Assembly (NCBI GenBank): GCA_905250125.1
Contig: CAJNOL010000128.1
Coordinates: 62,001 to 126,000 of the forward strand
Source of the DNA: Rotaria sordida
Taxonomy: Eukaryota; Rotifera; Eurotatoria; Philodinida; Philodinidae
Direction: 5' to 3'
DNA length: 64,000 nt
This document shows, piece by piece, positions 34,025 to 46,189 of the stretch. Position 1 is the first letter of the stretch. The number at the start of each line of letters is the position of its first letter. A program made the translations under genes and the position numbers. Under the pieces are notes generated by a model. The model ran no database searches, was not told the origin of the DNA, and saw only the letters and a list, made by a program, of their open reading frames with translations.

Positions 34025-37000
34025 TTAAGCAAGATATTCATATATATTAGCATTGTCTGCTGATCGTTTCATATATTCACGTTCGAGCAAACTTTCAATA
34101 CGTGTTTTAACAACGCCTGTCTAAAGAGACAAAAAGAAAACAATGAATAAAATAAAATAAAATAAATTTTAATTAAAATTATTCTTACTGATAAAGGAAA
34201 TTTTAATTGTGAAAATACTTCAGATATAAGCTGAGCATGTGATAATGTTTTACGTGTTTTCATTATTCGAACAATAGCTGCATCAATTTGATAATGACGA
34301 TCTTGAACAACACGTTCAGTTGTTGAACTATTTTCTTCAGGCTAAAAATAATAGATAAGAATTATAGTAAAAAAAAAAAAGAAACAAAATTTTTTTTTTA
34401 AATTTTTAATACGAACAGTTTCTTTTAATTGTACTTGATTAATTTTTATTCGAATTAATTTATGTTCAAATGAAGTATTTAATGTAAAACGATCATCGGT
34501 ATTAATATCTTTACTCTGAAAATAAAGACAAAAAAATAAAAACCAAAATAACTATTGAATGGTGTGAAGAAATTTATTTACCATAGGCTTTTTATTTAAT
34601 ATACGAATTTTTCCACATGCTAATGATTGTAATGTTCGTTGTAATTCAGGTCCTTCTGCAGAAATTTATTTGAAATAAAAAAAAAAGCGTAATAAATATT
34701 TTTTAAAAACAAGAAAAACAAATGATACAAACGAATTTTAGTTTGTTCTTGAATATCTTTATAAGTAAGATCTTTATGTCGATTAAAAAGAAGAAGAACA
34801 AGTGCTTGATAAAGTGATACATGAAATTCTTTTATTGCCTGAAAGATATTTATAAAATATATAAAGAATGCCTTAGAAATTCGAAAACTAATTTTAAAAT
34901 TCATCGTTCTTGCATTTCACAAAAAAAAACAAATTCTTTGTAAATTTAAAAGATAATTGTATGTACTTATAAAAATCCAGAAAGGATTCCTACTAGTAGG
35001 ACTTTTTTCTAAACTTTCAGCCTATTAGACCAAAATCGTAACAACGAGTTTTGGTCTGAAATGCTCTCCAATAATAGTTCTTAAGATATTTTGAAAGTTT
35101 CATCTGAAACAAAGAATTTCTTCTTAAGATATCGTATGCCTAAAAACTAGACTATTTTGAAGCTCTTTTATGAATCCTTTCAGGATTTTTAGCTACTCTA
35201 TGACCTCAAACGGAGATTATCAGTCGGATGTGCTTCTTCCTCAGGTTGAAATTTTGATGTTATTTGCTTTTTTTATTATTTTTATGGAATAAAAGAGATT
35301 TATTAGGACTATGGTTATATGGAGACTACAAGTAGACAGTTGTTAAAAAGTGACCACTTGTTTTATCTCGATTTTTTATATCACTGTGACATATTTATAT
35401 TTTTCTTGTTTAAATATTTATTTATCTTTTGTCAATTTAGCGATTTAATTTTAATGAAAATTGATTTACAAACTGAATATTCACTAGCGATGATATTTAT
35501 ATCAATTGAATGGAACTGAAATATTGTGTTGTAAAACTAGCTGATATTGAGCCTATAGGAAACTTTTGAAATGTATTAAAAGAAAACTTATGCGAGTGGG
35601 AATAGAAGAATATTGAACAACTGAAAAATGAGATGTAAAAAATCTCTGAAAATTTATAATTATTAAGTGCAAAGTAGGTACAAGAATTTATCCAAGTTAC
35701 AAAGGATTTATTTTTTTGTCAATTACAAGAACAATACATTTTTTGGCATTGTTTCAGAACTTATATTTTAATTTCTATATAATCATAACCTTTTCTTTAA
35801 GCCATCCTTTAAGTAAACAATGATCAAGTGTATATTGCCATTGAAGTTTACGTCCTGTATGTTTACTTAAATAAAAACTTGTGAAAATTTCTTGTAATCG
35901 ACAAAACTAAAAAACAAATAAACATTAAACAATAAAATCGAAAGTTAAAAAAAACACATCGAAGATTTTTACTTCAGGTGGTAGAATAGCAGTAACAGAC
36001 GGATATGTTGGCCAAAAACCCATTGTTAATACATAAACAGACATACCAATATTTCCTGGCGTTTCACGACCATGCATATGCTAAAATATAGATTAAATTT
36101 AACGATAAAATTCATTCTTCAATATGCTTAGTTATTTGAATAGAAGGTTCATTTTTTACTTTCAGCAATCTATGTCATTCGAATTGGATAAAAACCGTCG
36201 TAGACTGCTCAGTATTATGTGTACTATACCAATAGTTGTTCTTGGATCGACAATCTACTGTCAGTATACAGTCGGAAGTGCGAATTGAGAATCTGTTGAT
36301 TTGATTTCAAAATCAATTAATTCTCTATACATCTTCATTTCTAGTCATATTCTAGATCGAAAGCTACCATATAAAACACATTATTCGAAGTTTTTTTTTC
36401 GTCTTTTGACAAGGCATGGCAATTTTCGTTTTTTCTAAATACTGATTTTTGAAAAATCGACAACTATTTTACACTGAAAGGAGTTCTTCAAGAAAATGTT
36501 CGAGTAAAAGCTACAGCTTAGTTTAATATCACAATTTGCAGAGAAGTGTTCACTCTATAAAACGATTGACTCAGATAGTTTTTAGCATGTTCGAAAAGAG
36601 ATTTATAGGGTTAACAAAAATCTGTTGGTTCACTATTAAAAATAAATTCTCAAGCCTTTCAAAATGTTCCTCACTACTCTCAAACAAAATTTCTAAGTCC
36701 CTATTCAAAAGAAACACAAAATCATAGCTTTTAACTTGTCGGAAATACGTCAAAAATGAACCAACATCCTGTCTAAAAACTTTCTAATCATCCGTTATGA
36801 CCTGTCAACTGAATGAAATATTAATCTGGCAACAATGGTAAAGCAAGCGAAAAAAAAACAACTCAAGCTAGTCAATGTATGATCAATTTTAATATTTTAG
36901 TTTTTTCGACATAAAAAATTTTTATATTCATTGAGTACAAAACTCATTGATCCCCCACGACAGAACTATCCCAAATGACAACCACCGTTTGAGTTCATAT

Positions 37001-40000
37001 TGGTCCCACAGGCAGATCTCATTGAGGCTCATAAAAATCTAAAAAAGTTTGTTCCTACCGGTCTTTGTCACCGAGTTATTTTCAGTTTATCAGTCTTTGA
37101 CCTATTTTTAGTTACATCCTGAAAGAACAAATAATGGAGTTTCGATTTAAAATTTTGTCTATATATAGGTCTAATGACTCTTAGAATATCCTGAACGTTT
37201 CAGGATGAAAAGAATGTTTCTCTTTAAGATATTGAATTTCGAAAAATAATTCTTTGCCAAAAAAATCGACTTCACTTGAAAATTCAATAACTCGACGAAG
37301 AAATATTCTCTTCGGTTGAAACTTTCAGGATATTGTAAAACCCATAAGATTTATCTATAGATAAAATTTTGGATTAAAACTTCGTCATTTAATTTTTCGG
37401 GAGTACCTAAAAATAGCTGAAAAAGTCCAGTGAGTCTGTCATAACTCGGCGCCGAAGGTCAATAGAAACGAACCCTTTTATGTTTTTACTATTCTCACTG
37501 AGACCTGCCTGTGGCTCGAATTTGAGCTCAAACAACAGTTGTCACTTATGGCCGTTCCTTCATCCGTATTTTTTTCTTTCTATCACAGCAGAGCTACACA
37601 TAATGTTTTCAAAACAAAAATACTTCTAATTTTTTATTTTAATTACTTGATCAAATGCTGACATAATATCTTTTGATAATTCAATATCTTTAAACATTCC
37701 TTCAAGTTTACTTGTAAATACATTTCCACATTCTATAAAATAAACCAAAAAAAAAAATAGAATTTATAAAAGTATATATATATGTATATGATTTATTATC
37801 TAACCTTGTTTAAGTTTAAGTAACATTGATTTTTCAGCATCAACAGATGCACTTTTTCCAACTAATAAACGTTTAGCTAAATCTTTTTTATAAAATGCTT
37901 CAAATACATCTTTTCCATGAATAAAACGAAATAAAATAAGTAATTTATCAAGAATTTTTTCTAATTCTTCTTCTGTTGCTTCTTTATTTCCTGCACGTAA
38001 TCTTGCATCAACAGCTTTAGCTAATAAAATTAAAATAAAATTAAAAACAAAAAACCAAAAAATTCTATTCAAACCAATTAATTCAGCTGGTTTGTTCGCA
38101 CGTTGATTTATAAAATATTCAAATGAATCTTTTAGTATATTTACAAATTTTTCATTATTATGAAAACATTCATGAACAAAATGATCTAATTTTTCTTTAA
38201 ATTCAAGTAATTCATCAACCATTTTATCATCTTTATCAACATCAATTACTAATGCACGACCATGAACCTTTCAAAAAAACAAAACAAAAAAAAAATTTTT
38301 TTTTTTTGTTCTTATAAAAATTCTTTCTCTATTACTTTAGTATAATTTCCAAATGCTTCACGAAGATCATGAATGGCATTAGGACCAATTCGAAGAAATA
38401 AATCATACATTAAAGCAACAGATGTAAAACGATTTTCATCAATAAGTGTATCAAAATTTTTTGAAAGCATTTGTTTAATATGATTTGTTATTAAATTATT
38501 TTCAACAATATGAATTAATTGAACTCTAAAAATAATTTTCAAAAATATTTACATTTTTTATTAAAATATTTAATTTATTACTTTGTTGATTGATCAATAT
38601 AATTTTTAATTCGTAATTGTTCTTCATTAAGACGACGTTCAATATGTGAAAGATATTGACTTAATTCTAATCTTTGAATTAATTGACGACCTTCATTATG
38701 ATATAGTTCTTCAGTTGATTGTAAAAATGATGGTTCAAAATCTTTTTTATAAAGCTAAATTAAAATAAATATATGAACAAACATATATCATTATTTCATA
38801 CACGAATTCAGTTCAACGTGTATGCCAGAAGATCCTGTTTACATGATATTTCGTATAAAAATTACTGAAGCATTTGGACTATCAAAGTTAATTTGAAAAC
38901 GATGGATTTAATGCATATTAATACCATTAAAAATTTATAATCTTTAAAGACTCGACTGCTATACTTTTATGAATTCGCATGGATTTATGACATAGAAACA
39001 AAAGTGGATCTTGCTTATTGTTATAGTTTTAAATTATTATTATACATCATTTTCAAATGAGTAATAATTTTTATTTCAATTTAATAAAACTTACATGAAG
39101 ATCAATTAACATTCGAAGAAGATTTTTCATTAGACTGCTATCTATTGTTTCACCTCGTCTTTCTTGTTCGATTAATTTTAGAAGACCACTGATACATCTA
39201 AATTAAAAAAGAAAAACAATAATAAATATTTAAAATATTCTATTTATTTTTGAATTATACCTATTTGAAATTATCGAATTTTGCATTATATAACGGCGAA
39301 ATAAATCTTGATTAAGTTCCCTAAAATTATAATAAAAAAAATGTATTTTTCGAACTAATAGTTCTATTAAAATAATATACCATATACTAGGCACAGCTGC
39401 ATGTAAAACATAAGTTCGATCAAGTACAATAAATAATTGACGAATAAGTACCTGAAAATAAGTATAATAAATTAATATACCAATCTCATTAAAATTGTTC
39501 TTACCGATCGCACAATATGATCATTCCAAATAGAGTTAAGTAATCGGAGATAATCATAACTGTCATTCGCATCACTAAATAGAATAAATCATTTATTAAA
39601 AATTTAAATAAAAAAAGAAAAATTCTTATTATATTACGTAAGTAAAGGAGGTCGTAGAGTTTGTATATGATCATCGAGTACTTTTTTTAAATTTTCATAA
39701 AGAAGACTTGGTGAAGACGTATTTGTTTCATTCATTGATGTTGTACATAGATGATCAATATGACGATAAAGTTGTTCTTCATTTGTTGGACTATTTCTAC
39801 CATTAAGAATAGCTTCAAGTGCTTGTTTAAGTAAAGGCCAAATTTTATCAAAATAATCCGGTGGTGGTGTAAGTGCAGAAGCTAAATCACAGTGATTTTA
39901 TTAATTGAAAAAAAGAAATCAAAAAGTTTTCTTTATACTAACTTTTTAAATTTTTTATCACAAGTTTTTTAGTTGTCATTGAAGAATTTTGTGATGAGAA

Positions 40001-40204
40001 TAAAGCAGATGACGAACCATTTGAATAACGATTACGTGTATCTTTCTCCATGAAATTATTATTATTATTATTATGTTGTTGTTTAATTTTTTTTATCAGT
40101 AATGATGAAGATTTATTTAAGGAAGTAGTACTTTCGTTTGACAAACTACTTTGATAATCTCGTTTCCAGCAAATCGAGGAATTTGTGTCACTGGTTCGTG
40201 ACAT
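34025..40204 (-). CDS. CUL4: Cullin-4
   Basis: Scaffold of CRL4 ubiquitin ligases (binds DDB1 at the N-terminal cullin repeats and the RING protein at the C terminus), 806 aa. Eighteen exons: 39943-40204, 39638-39881, 39505-39574, 39381-39451, 39261-39320, 39095-39197, 38582-38754, 38336-38525, 38075-38267, 37805-38020, 37647-37732, 35973-36080, 35790-35906, 34733-34838, 34582-34655, 34417-34515, 34189-34341, 34025-34120. Phases all join. Marks: KKLVIKNLK near the N terminus (a CUL4 signature), [40 protein letters not shown], and the neddylation segment IVRIMKTRK with Lys752. It ends in NIYEYLA. The first ~75 residues are Ser/Asn-rich and variable. CUL4 rather than CUL1-3 follows from the KLVIKN and [11 protein letters not shown] wording. 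Long introns at 34839-35789 and 36081-37646 hold repeats. Confidence 0.95.
34970..35210. repeat. Decayed inverted repeat in CUL4 intron
   Basis: TCCAGAAAGGATTCCT on the left is mirrored by CCTTTCAGGATTTTT on the right, and GACCAAAATCG is mirrored by CGAGTTTTGGTC at the centre near 35045. The centre is off-middle, so parts have been lost. Confidence 0.5.
36955..37563. mobile_element. Palindromic MITE-like element, family G copy 2 (CUL4 intron)
   Basis: The left arm contains GAGTTCATATTGGTCCCACA and the right arm GTGGCTCGAATTTGAGCTC; centre-proximal arms also mirror (TCACCGAGTTATTTTCAG with CTGTCATAACTCGGCGCCGA). It parallels family G copy 1 along its length, including GGTACTCCTAG/GTTACATCCTG-type blocks and the shared phrase TATTCTCACTGAG. 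Confidence 0.85.
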
Positions 40205-40471
40205 TCACAAATAAGTAAACATGATTATTTCGTCTATTGAAATAAACAATGAAAGATAATTTAGATCGAAATATGACAATTTTTTTTTGCTTGCTTTAAC
40301 GATATTTGATTGATTTGTATAATAAACGGACTCTCTAGAGTAAAAATAAGAACCAGCTGATTACATGAACCTTTTATATTATTGGTTGAAAGTCTATCAA
40401 TCAGAAAATAAATAAAATAAATCAATGAATCATAGTAAGATTTTCGAAATTTAACAAATTGTCAATTACAA
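40205..40471. promoter_or_regulatory. Divergent intergenic region CUL4 / unnamed gene
   Basis: The two start codons face apart with 267 bases between, so a shared promoter region is likely. The DNA is AT-rich, and no defined element can be named. Confidence 0.45.
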
Positions 40472-41103
40472 ATGCAATATACTTTGGAACAAATTACTAA
40501 AACTCTTCTTTCTCGTACACCATATCCTTCTCTACTTGCTCCACCACCAAGTGATCCTTCAAAACGTGTATCAAGTACACCATGGAATCAAACAATACAT
40601 GATGATTTATTACAATTACAAAAAAATCCTAATATACCTGTGTTTACTATAGCTAGTCTTCATTTAATTAATGATGATATTGGTTCATGTCATGATATTG
40701 TTGAGAAAAATATGGGTCATGGTATTGCTGATTATCTTCATTATTTACTTCATCGACGTGAAGGGGATTATTGGAATGCAAAGTGAGTATTAATAAACAG
40801 AAAAAAAACAGTCTCGTTTAATTATTGAATTTTTTCCTTTTTTCAAGATGGTGGATTCGTCAATTAAAAAGTCAAGAATTTAAATCTGTTTATTTATCAG
40901 AAAAATATAATGCATTTAGTGATCAAAAGAATGTTGATAATTTATCAAACAGTGCTCAATTAGCTGAAGCACACAAACGTGCACAAACATTTGTTGATCG
41001 TTGTGAACAAGCAGAAAGACAAGAAAATGAAGGAGAAAAGGATTTATTAAAACAAATGCAATGGGATGAAATGAAAACAGTTTTTGAATTTACTGGAAAA
41101 TAA
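40472..41103 (+). CDS. Conserved-looking small protein of unknown function
   Basis: Two exons, 40472-40782 and 40848-41103, joined in frame across a 65-nt GT-AG intron; 188 aa. The middle part reads like a compact helical domain: STPWNQTIHDDLLQL, ASLHLINDDIGSCHDIVEKN, then LHRREGDYWNAKWWIRQL. From memory, similar phrases (LNDDL...H, HRREGDYSNAKYW) occur in an unnamed family in bacteria, plants and fungi, but I cannot check this. No signal peptide or membrane segment. The C-terminal third is charged and probably a coiled coil. It shares its upstream region with CUL4. Confidence 0.8.
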
Positions 41104-43145
41104 TTAATGAATTTTTTTCTATGAAGAACTAGCTCTTTTATTTTTAATTATATTTAGCTTTTCTAATAGAGATTTAAAAAAAAGAAGAAAATATTTAAGA
41201 TTGAAATAAAATCAAGAATGTATGTCGTGGCAATAATTGATTCTAAAACACTTTTAGTCTATGATTGTTACAATTTATTTAATTGTAGCAATCTTTTTGT
41301 ATCCATAGACTACGAAAGAATAACCCTTGTCTTTGAGCTATCTTGCGGTATGAGGTGCTGCCGAACGACAGATTCAATAGCCCGATATCTTCTTTACAGC
41401 TATGACTAGCTGTAGCTCTGAAAAGAAAAACGGTCTAACGCAGAGTTCTTGAGCTCCCCACACAGACTAACTACTTAGTAGAGCAAGTATATGTCACAAC
41501 ATAATCAACACACTATCAGACGGGCGATCCAAGACAAATAGCCGACAGTGATTTGTCCCGGGTGATTCGCTAGCTAGTGTGGTACTGAGGTTTGCACATA
41601 GCACCTTGTAGATACGTGTCGAACAACGACATGGCCGCCGGTTCCATAGACTAAGATTTAATATGTGCCTACTAAATAGAAAAAACAACAGTTTGCATAA
41701 TTTAGTATTTCGAGATTTTACTACAAATCCTAGCATTTATTTACGGGCACTTACCATTTCAAAGAAGAAAAGTCAGTTTTCGTTAGAAAAATTGAAATTT
41801 AGATAAATGCATAGGAAGGCAGCATGAGACCTGATTTTCTATCAACAACGTTATTTTTTATTTCTCACCTCGTTTTTTATCAAAATCGTTGAGGACTTTC
41901 GTTATCTTCTACTTGCAATATATACTTTTTTTCCAGAAAAAAAAGGAAATCTTTTTCTTTATTTCTGCTTTTCTGATCATGCGTGCCAGAACTCATTATA
42001 GTCATTTCTTTTTTTTTTTTATATTTTTGAAAGAGCATGTGAAGTTGCAATGACTAGGTTTTTTTTTAATTAAGTCTTTCTTTTATTATATAAAAAACGT
42101 CCTTCTATAAATAGATGACCATTTTTTGACGTACTGATTCTCGTCCTTTTTCTCCGCATAAAAAGTAGAAATTTAAAAAAAAATAAGGACCCTACAGTCT
42201 GCCATGTTCTTTCAAATAAAAAAAAAACTACATCTATAAAATCAGGATCTGTACAGAGTTTTCGGTTACCAAATGACTGTTTTTTTTTACCTTTGTTTGT
42301 TGCATATCTTCTGAAAATGTCATTATATAGGTCTAAAAGAGTGTGGGTATGGATAGAATACAGGCCTCGTCGTTACTCTCATCCACCCATATCTACATCC
42401 TTATTAAATCAAAAACATTGTTTTTTGTTTTTTCGAGTATACTTTTTACGTGGGTAAACTTTTCTTAATAATGACTCAATATAAAAGTGATCATTTTTTT
42501 TCATTACACAACAGATAGTTTGAACTAAGTTGTACTAGAGCTTGATTTTTGAATTTCTCTTTTGCTGAAATAAAAAACTTAGATCTTTGATTTTCATTAA
42601 CGATTATTTTCACTACAAATTAGAGAAATTCTCGCAAAAGTTTTTTTTAAAAATAAACAAAGAGAAATTAAAAAATTTGGCTCTATTACGATCTAATCCT
42701 AAGTGTACTCTACAATTTAAAAACTATCTCAACATGTTAGCTTGTATCCTTTTACTCATAATCTATTCTAGCTAAGACTACCATTCTCTGACATTTTGGT
42801 TGAAATCGAATGAAAAATAAAAATGTTTATTTTTGCGAGGGGCCCTTAACGTAAAAGATCTGTTCGATTAAGTCTAAGTGATTCTCCATCTGGTCAAATA
42901 GTAATGTATATCAACTATTCTTTCATATAAAACTGACAACCATATTGATTCGATCGCCATATGAGATGATAATAGTTCTTGTCTTAGGATGAGATTTAGC
43001 TTGAATATAAACATTTGTTATCTTGATACGAATAATAAATGAAAATAATCTTTCAATTTACAAACAAAAATCAATATTTTTTTTTTTATTGATTAAATCT
43101 ATCATTTATATTCTACAAAAAAAAACGAAATTAATGTACTATTGG
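41104..43145. other. Intergenic region with SINE-like copy
   Basis: Two kilobases between the small gene and the NPHP1 3' end. A SINE-like copy occupies about 41340-41645. The rest is AT-rich with T/A homopolymers. I see no exon with splice or similarity support. Confidence 0.6.
41340..41645 (-). mobile_element. tRNA-derived SINE-like element, copy 1
   Basis: About 300 bases align by eye with 61014-61300 in the same orientation, sharing CTAACGCAGAGTT, GAGCTCCCCACACA/GTGCTCCCCATACA, AGACTAACTA/CACTAACTA and GTGGTACTGAG. The tRNA-like head would be on the minus strand at the right end, but its box A is decayed in this copy. Confidence 0.65.
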
Positions 43146-45152
43146 TTAAGATGTAAAATTATACACATATTTTTGTAATGAAAAACATATTTCATCTGTT
43201 GTAAATAATGTCCATTTATCTGTTAAATTAGGATCAAGTAATATGTTAAGAATATCAGGTTGATGATTTTTATTCGTTGATAATTGTTGATTAATTATTG
43301 TTTTAATTAATTTTCTTCGGTGATTCATTATTGATTCATTTTGAAAATCATACAGTGGTAATTGACGATAACATAAAAGTGGATAAATACATAATTCATA
43401 GATTTTAATAAATTCTTCTCTTTGTTGTCGATAATTTAATTCTTTACGTTGATGATATAATTTATTTAATGTACAGATAAGATCAGGTTGTTCAAGTACT
43501 TCATAAAATGTACTAAGAAATATTGAATCAAGTGGTGTAGTTGATAAATTATATGAATGATAACGTTTTTGTAATTGATAAGCAAGTTCATTACGATAAA
43601 AAAAAAGTATTTGTATTAAATTTATTGGTATAATCATAGATGTTACAGGTAAATTATCATAAAGTAAATCAACATATTTTTCACGAGATTCTAATGAAAA
43701 TCGAATACGTGCTTGTTTACGTCGATTAAATCTTCCTGATAAACCATCTGTAGGAAAATTTTTATATTGTGAATCAAGAAGAATATCTAATTCATGAAAA
43801 TGTCCACCATGTAAAAGTTCATTATAAGTTTTTTTATCACGCATAACTGAAAATTGATTATCATCAAATGGTATCATTATCCAACCACAACCAATTTCAC
43901 ATTTTTCATTATTTTCTTTTAACTGACATAATTGTGATAATTCAATAAGTAAATATAAATGTTTAGATGGATCAAATTCATTTGAACGTATAAGTAATTT
44001 AGTTTGTTCATCAATAAATGTATTGTCATTATTAACTGCAAAGTACCAATCTTCAGTTAAATCACGTTCATCGATTTTATTTAATATATGTGCTCGAATT
44101 GCATGTATATTAGAAATTATTTTAAATCCATCGTGTAGACATATACGAACACAACGACAAAGCACATCAATCTATATAGAAAAAAAATAAATGAAGGGTA
44201 CCGCCTCTTCCCCCGCTTTCGTTACGCAAAGTTTTTTTTTTTTTTTTGTGGGTATTGTACAATCTGAAATAGTATCCATCTACTGTCTTTGTTTCAAAAA
44301 ATATTATTCTGCTGATTTTTGGCAGCTTTTACAAAAAAAAAACATACGTTATTTAGAGTACCTTGCATCTTTTAATTTTTTTACTATAGCGTCTCGGAGA
44401 ACCGACAGGGAGGAGGGTCATTGTGATTCCAGTATCTCATAGAAGACAGCATCCGCGAACTTTGAATCTATGATAACTTTTGCTCTACTTATCCTGAAGA
44501 GAAAGACATAATAGATTTTGACATACTTGTTGACCTTTAATTCTTGGTATCTTCGAACATTTTTGAATTCTTAAAATTTTTTGATATTTAACTTGTTCAA
44601 GATATATTTGATCGGTATCATATCGCCAATGAAGATCAGTAAAAGTAAAATTTGATTCAGTCATTTTCGGTATAAGAGTATGTGATAATTTATATTGATT
44701 ATGTTGAGTTAGTGATGCTAAATCTGATGCTATAAAACCTGTTGGTATATCATTTTTTGTTTTAAGTGCATCAACAAATGTTAATGGTGATGTAATTGAT
44801 TTTATTTGATTTCGTAATCTTTTATCTGATATTCGAGATTGAAGTCGAATATGATTAATAGGTACTAAACCTTGTTGTTGAGTTTGAGAATTTTTAAATA
44901 ACCACCAATCATCAGGTTTTTGTTCAACAAGTATTAATATTTCACCTTTATTTATTGTTAAATCACCAGTTTGAAGACCCTTTAAATTATTTATAACACG
45001 AAATTGTGTACCTGGTGAATATGTTCCCATTCGAAGTTCTTGCACATGTGCATTCATTATATTTGATTCATCTTCTTCTGTTTGTTCATAATCATGAATA
45101 GATTCTTCTTCTTCTTCTTCTTCTTTTACGCCACGTTCATATAATCTTTTAA

Positions 45153-45184
<32 letters not shown>

Positions 45185-46189
45185 CTTTCATGATTATTTT
45201 GTACTGTATGTTCTTGTGAACTTGATGTTTTTTCATGAGATACTGAACTTGAAGTTGATCCAATAGTCGTTTTTCTAAATATTGGTGGTGATGATTGTTT
45301 TGATTGAACTTTAGTTATTGATGGTTTTTTATTCGTATTTGATGATGTTGAGGTTTCTGATGAATTTTCACTAGTGTCGGAATCTGTTGAACTACCATCT
45401 TGTAATTTTTTACGTTGAATTTCATTTGTTGTTTGATGATTATTGTTTTCGTCATCTTCACTTTCATCACTAGAAGTTTCTATGTTATTTGTTGATTGAG
45501 GTATACTTGATGATTCTACAACGAGAAAAATATTCTTTAACAAAAAAGGTATTAATTAAGATTTTACTTTCTTTTTTGTTTGCCGTATGATGACGATCAT
45601 CATCATTCTCTTCATTTTCTTCTTCATCACTTGTTGTTTCATCATTAGATTCCGATGGTGCTGCTTTCTTTGTTTTACCAAATGAAAATTTACCTAAAGG
45701 TGATCCAAATCTTTTTGAATTTTCATTTTGAGTCGATACAGATGAAGCGGTAGAAGGTTGATCATTGACAGGAATTGTTTCAGTTGCTTTTTCAAGATGT
45801 TGATCAACTTGTTTTAGTTTATTTAAAAGATCGGATAAAGTGTTCAACGCATTTTGTTTTGATTTATCAAATTTTTTTATTGACCAATTTGGATCTGATT
45901 CTTTTGTCATTGCATTCATTTGTTTTTCAAGATCGTTTATACGTTCTGTTAGAGTTTGTATTTGTCTTCGACCTTCTATTAAACGATCACGATTAGCAAT
46001 TGCATTCTTTGGTCTAGTATCAATTTTTTCTAATGTCTTTATATTCTCTTTTGCATTGATTGTAACTTGATCAATTTCATTTAATAATTGTTGCATTGTT
46101 TTAGTCGATGGCGTTGCTACTATCTCAGACGATGATGAACTGACAGATTCTGAAATAGCTCGTGGTACTTGTTTATTATTTGTTGACAT
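43146..46189 (-). CDS. NPHP1: Nephrocystin-1
   Basis: Ciliary transition-zone and cell-junction scaffold of 878 aa. Three exons, 45568-46189, 44527-45515 and 43146-44171, with introns of 52 and 355 nt. An N-terminal coiled coil (about residues 25-140), a Ser/Thr-rich and acidic region with Asp and Glu runs (residues 230-365), and an SH3 domain at about 375-432 (GDLTINKGEILILVEQKPDD, WWLF, GLVP). Then comes the nephrocystin homology region: IPTGFIASDLASLTQ, FTFTDLHWRYD, VLCRCVRICLHDGFKIISNI and HAIRA, CEIGCGWIMIPF, YNELLHGG, EVLEQPD. These match vertebrate NPHP1 in order. The ATG at 46187-46189 is the first in frame. At 878 aa it is longer than human (732) because of the low-complexity spacer. 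It indicates an animal with motile or sensory cilia. Confidence 0.95.
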
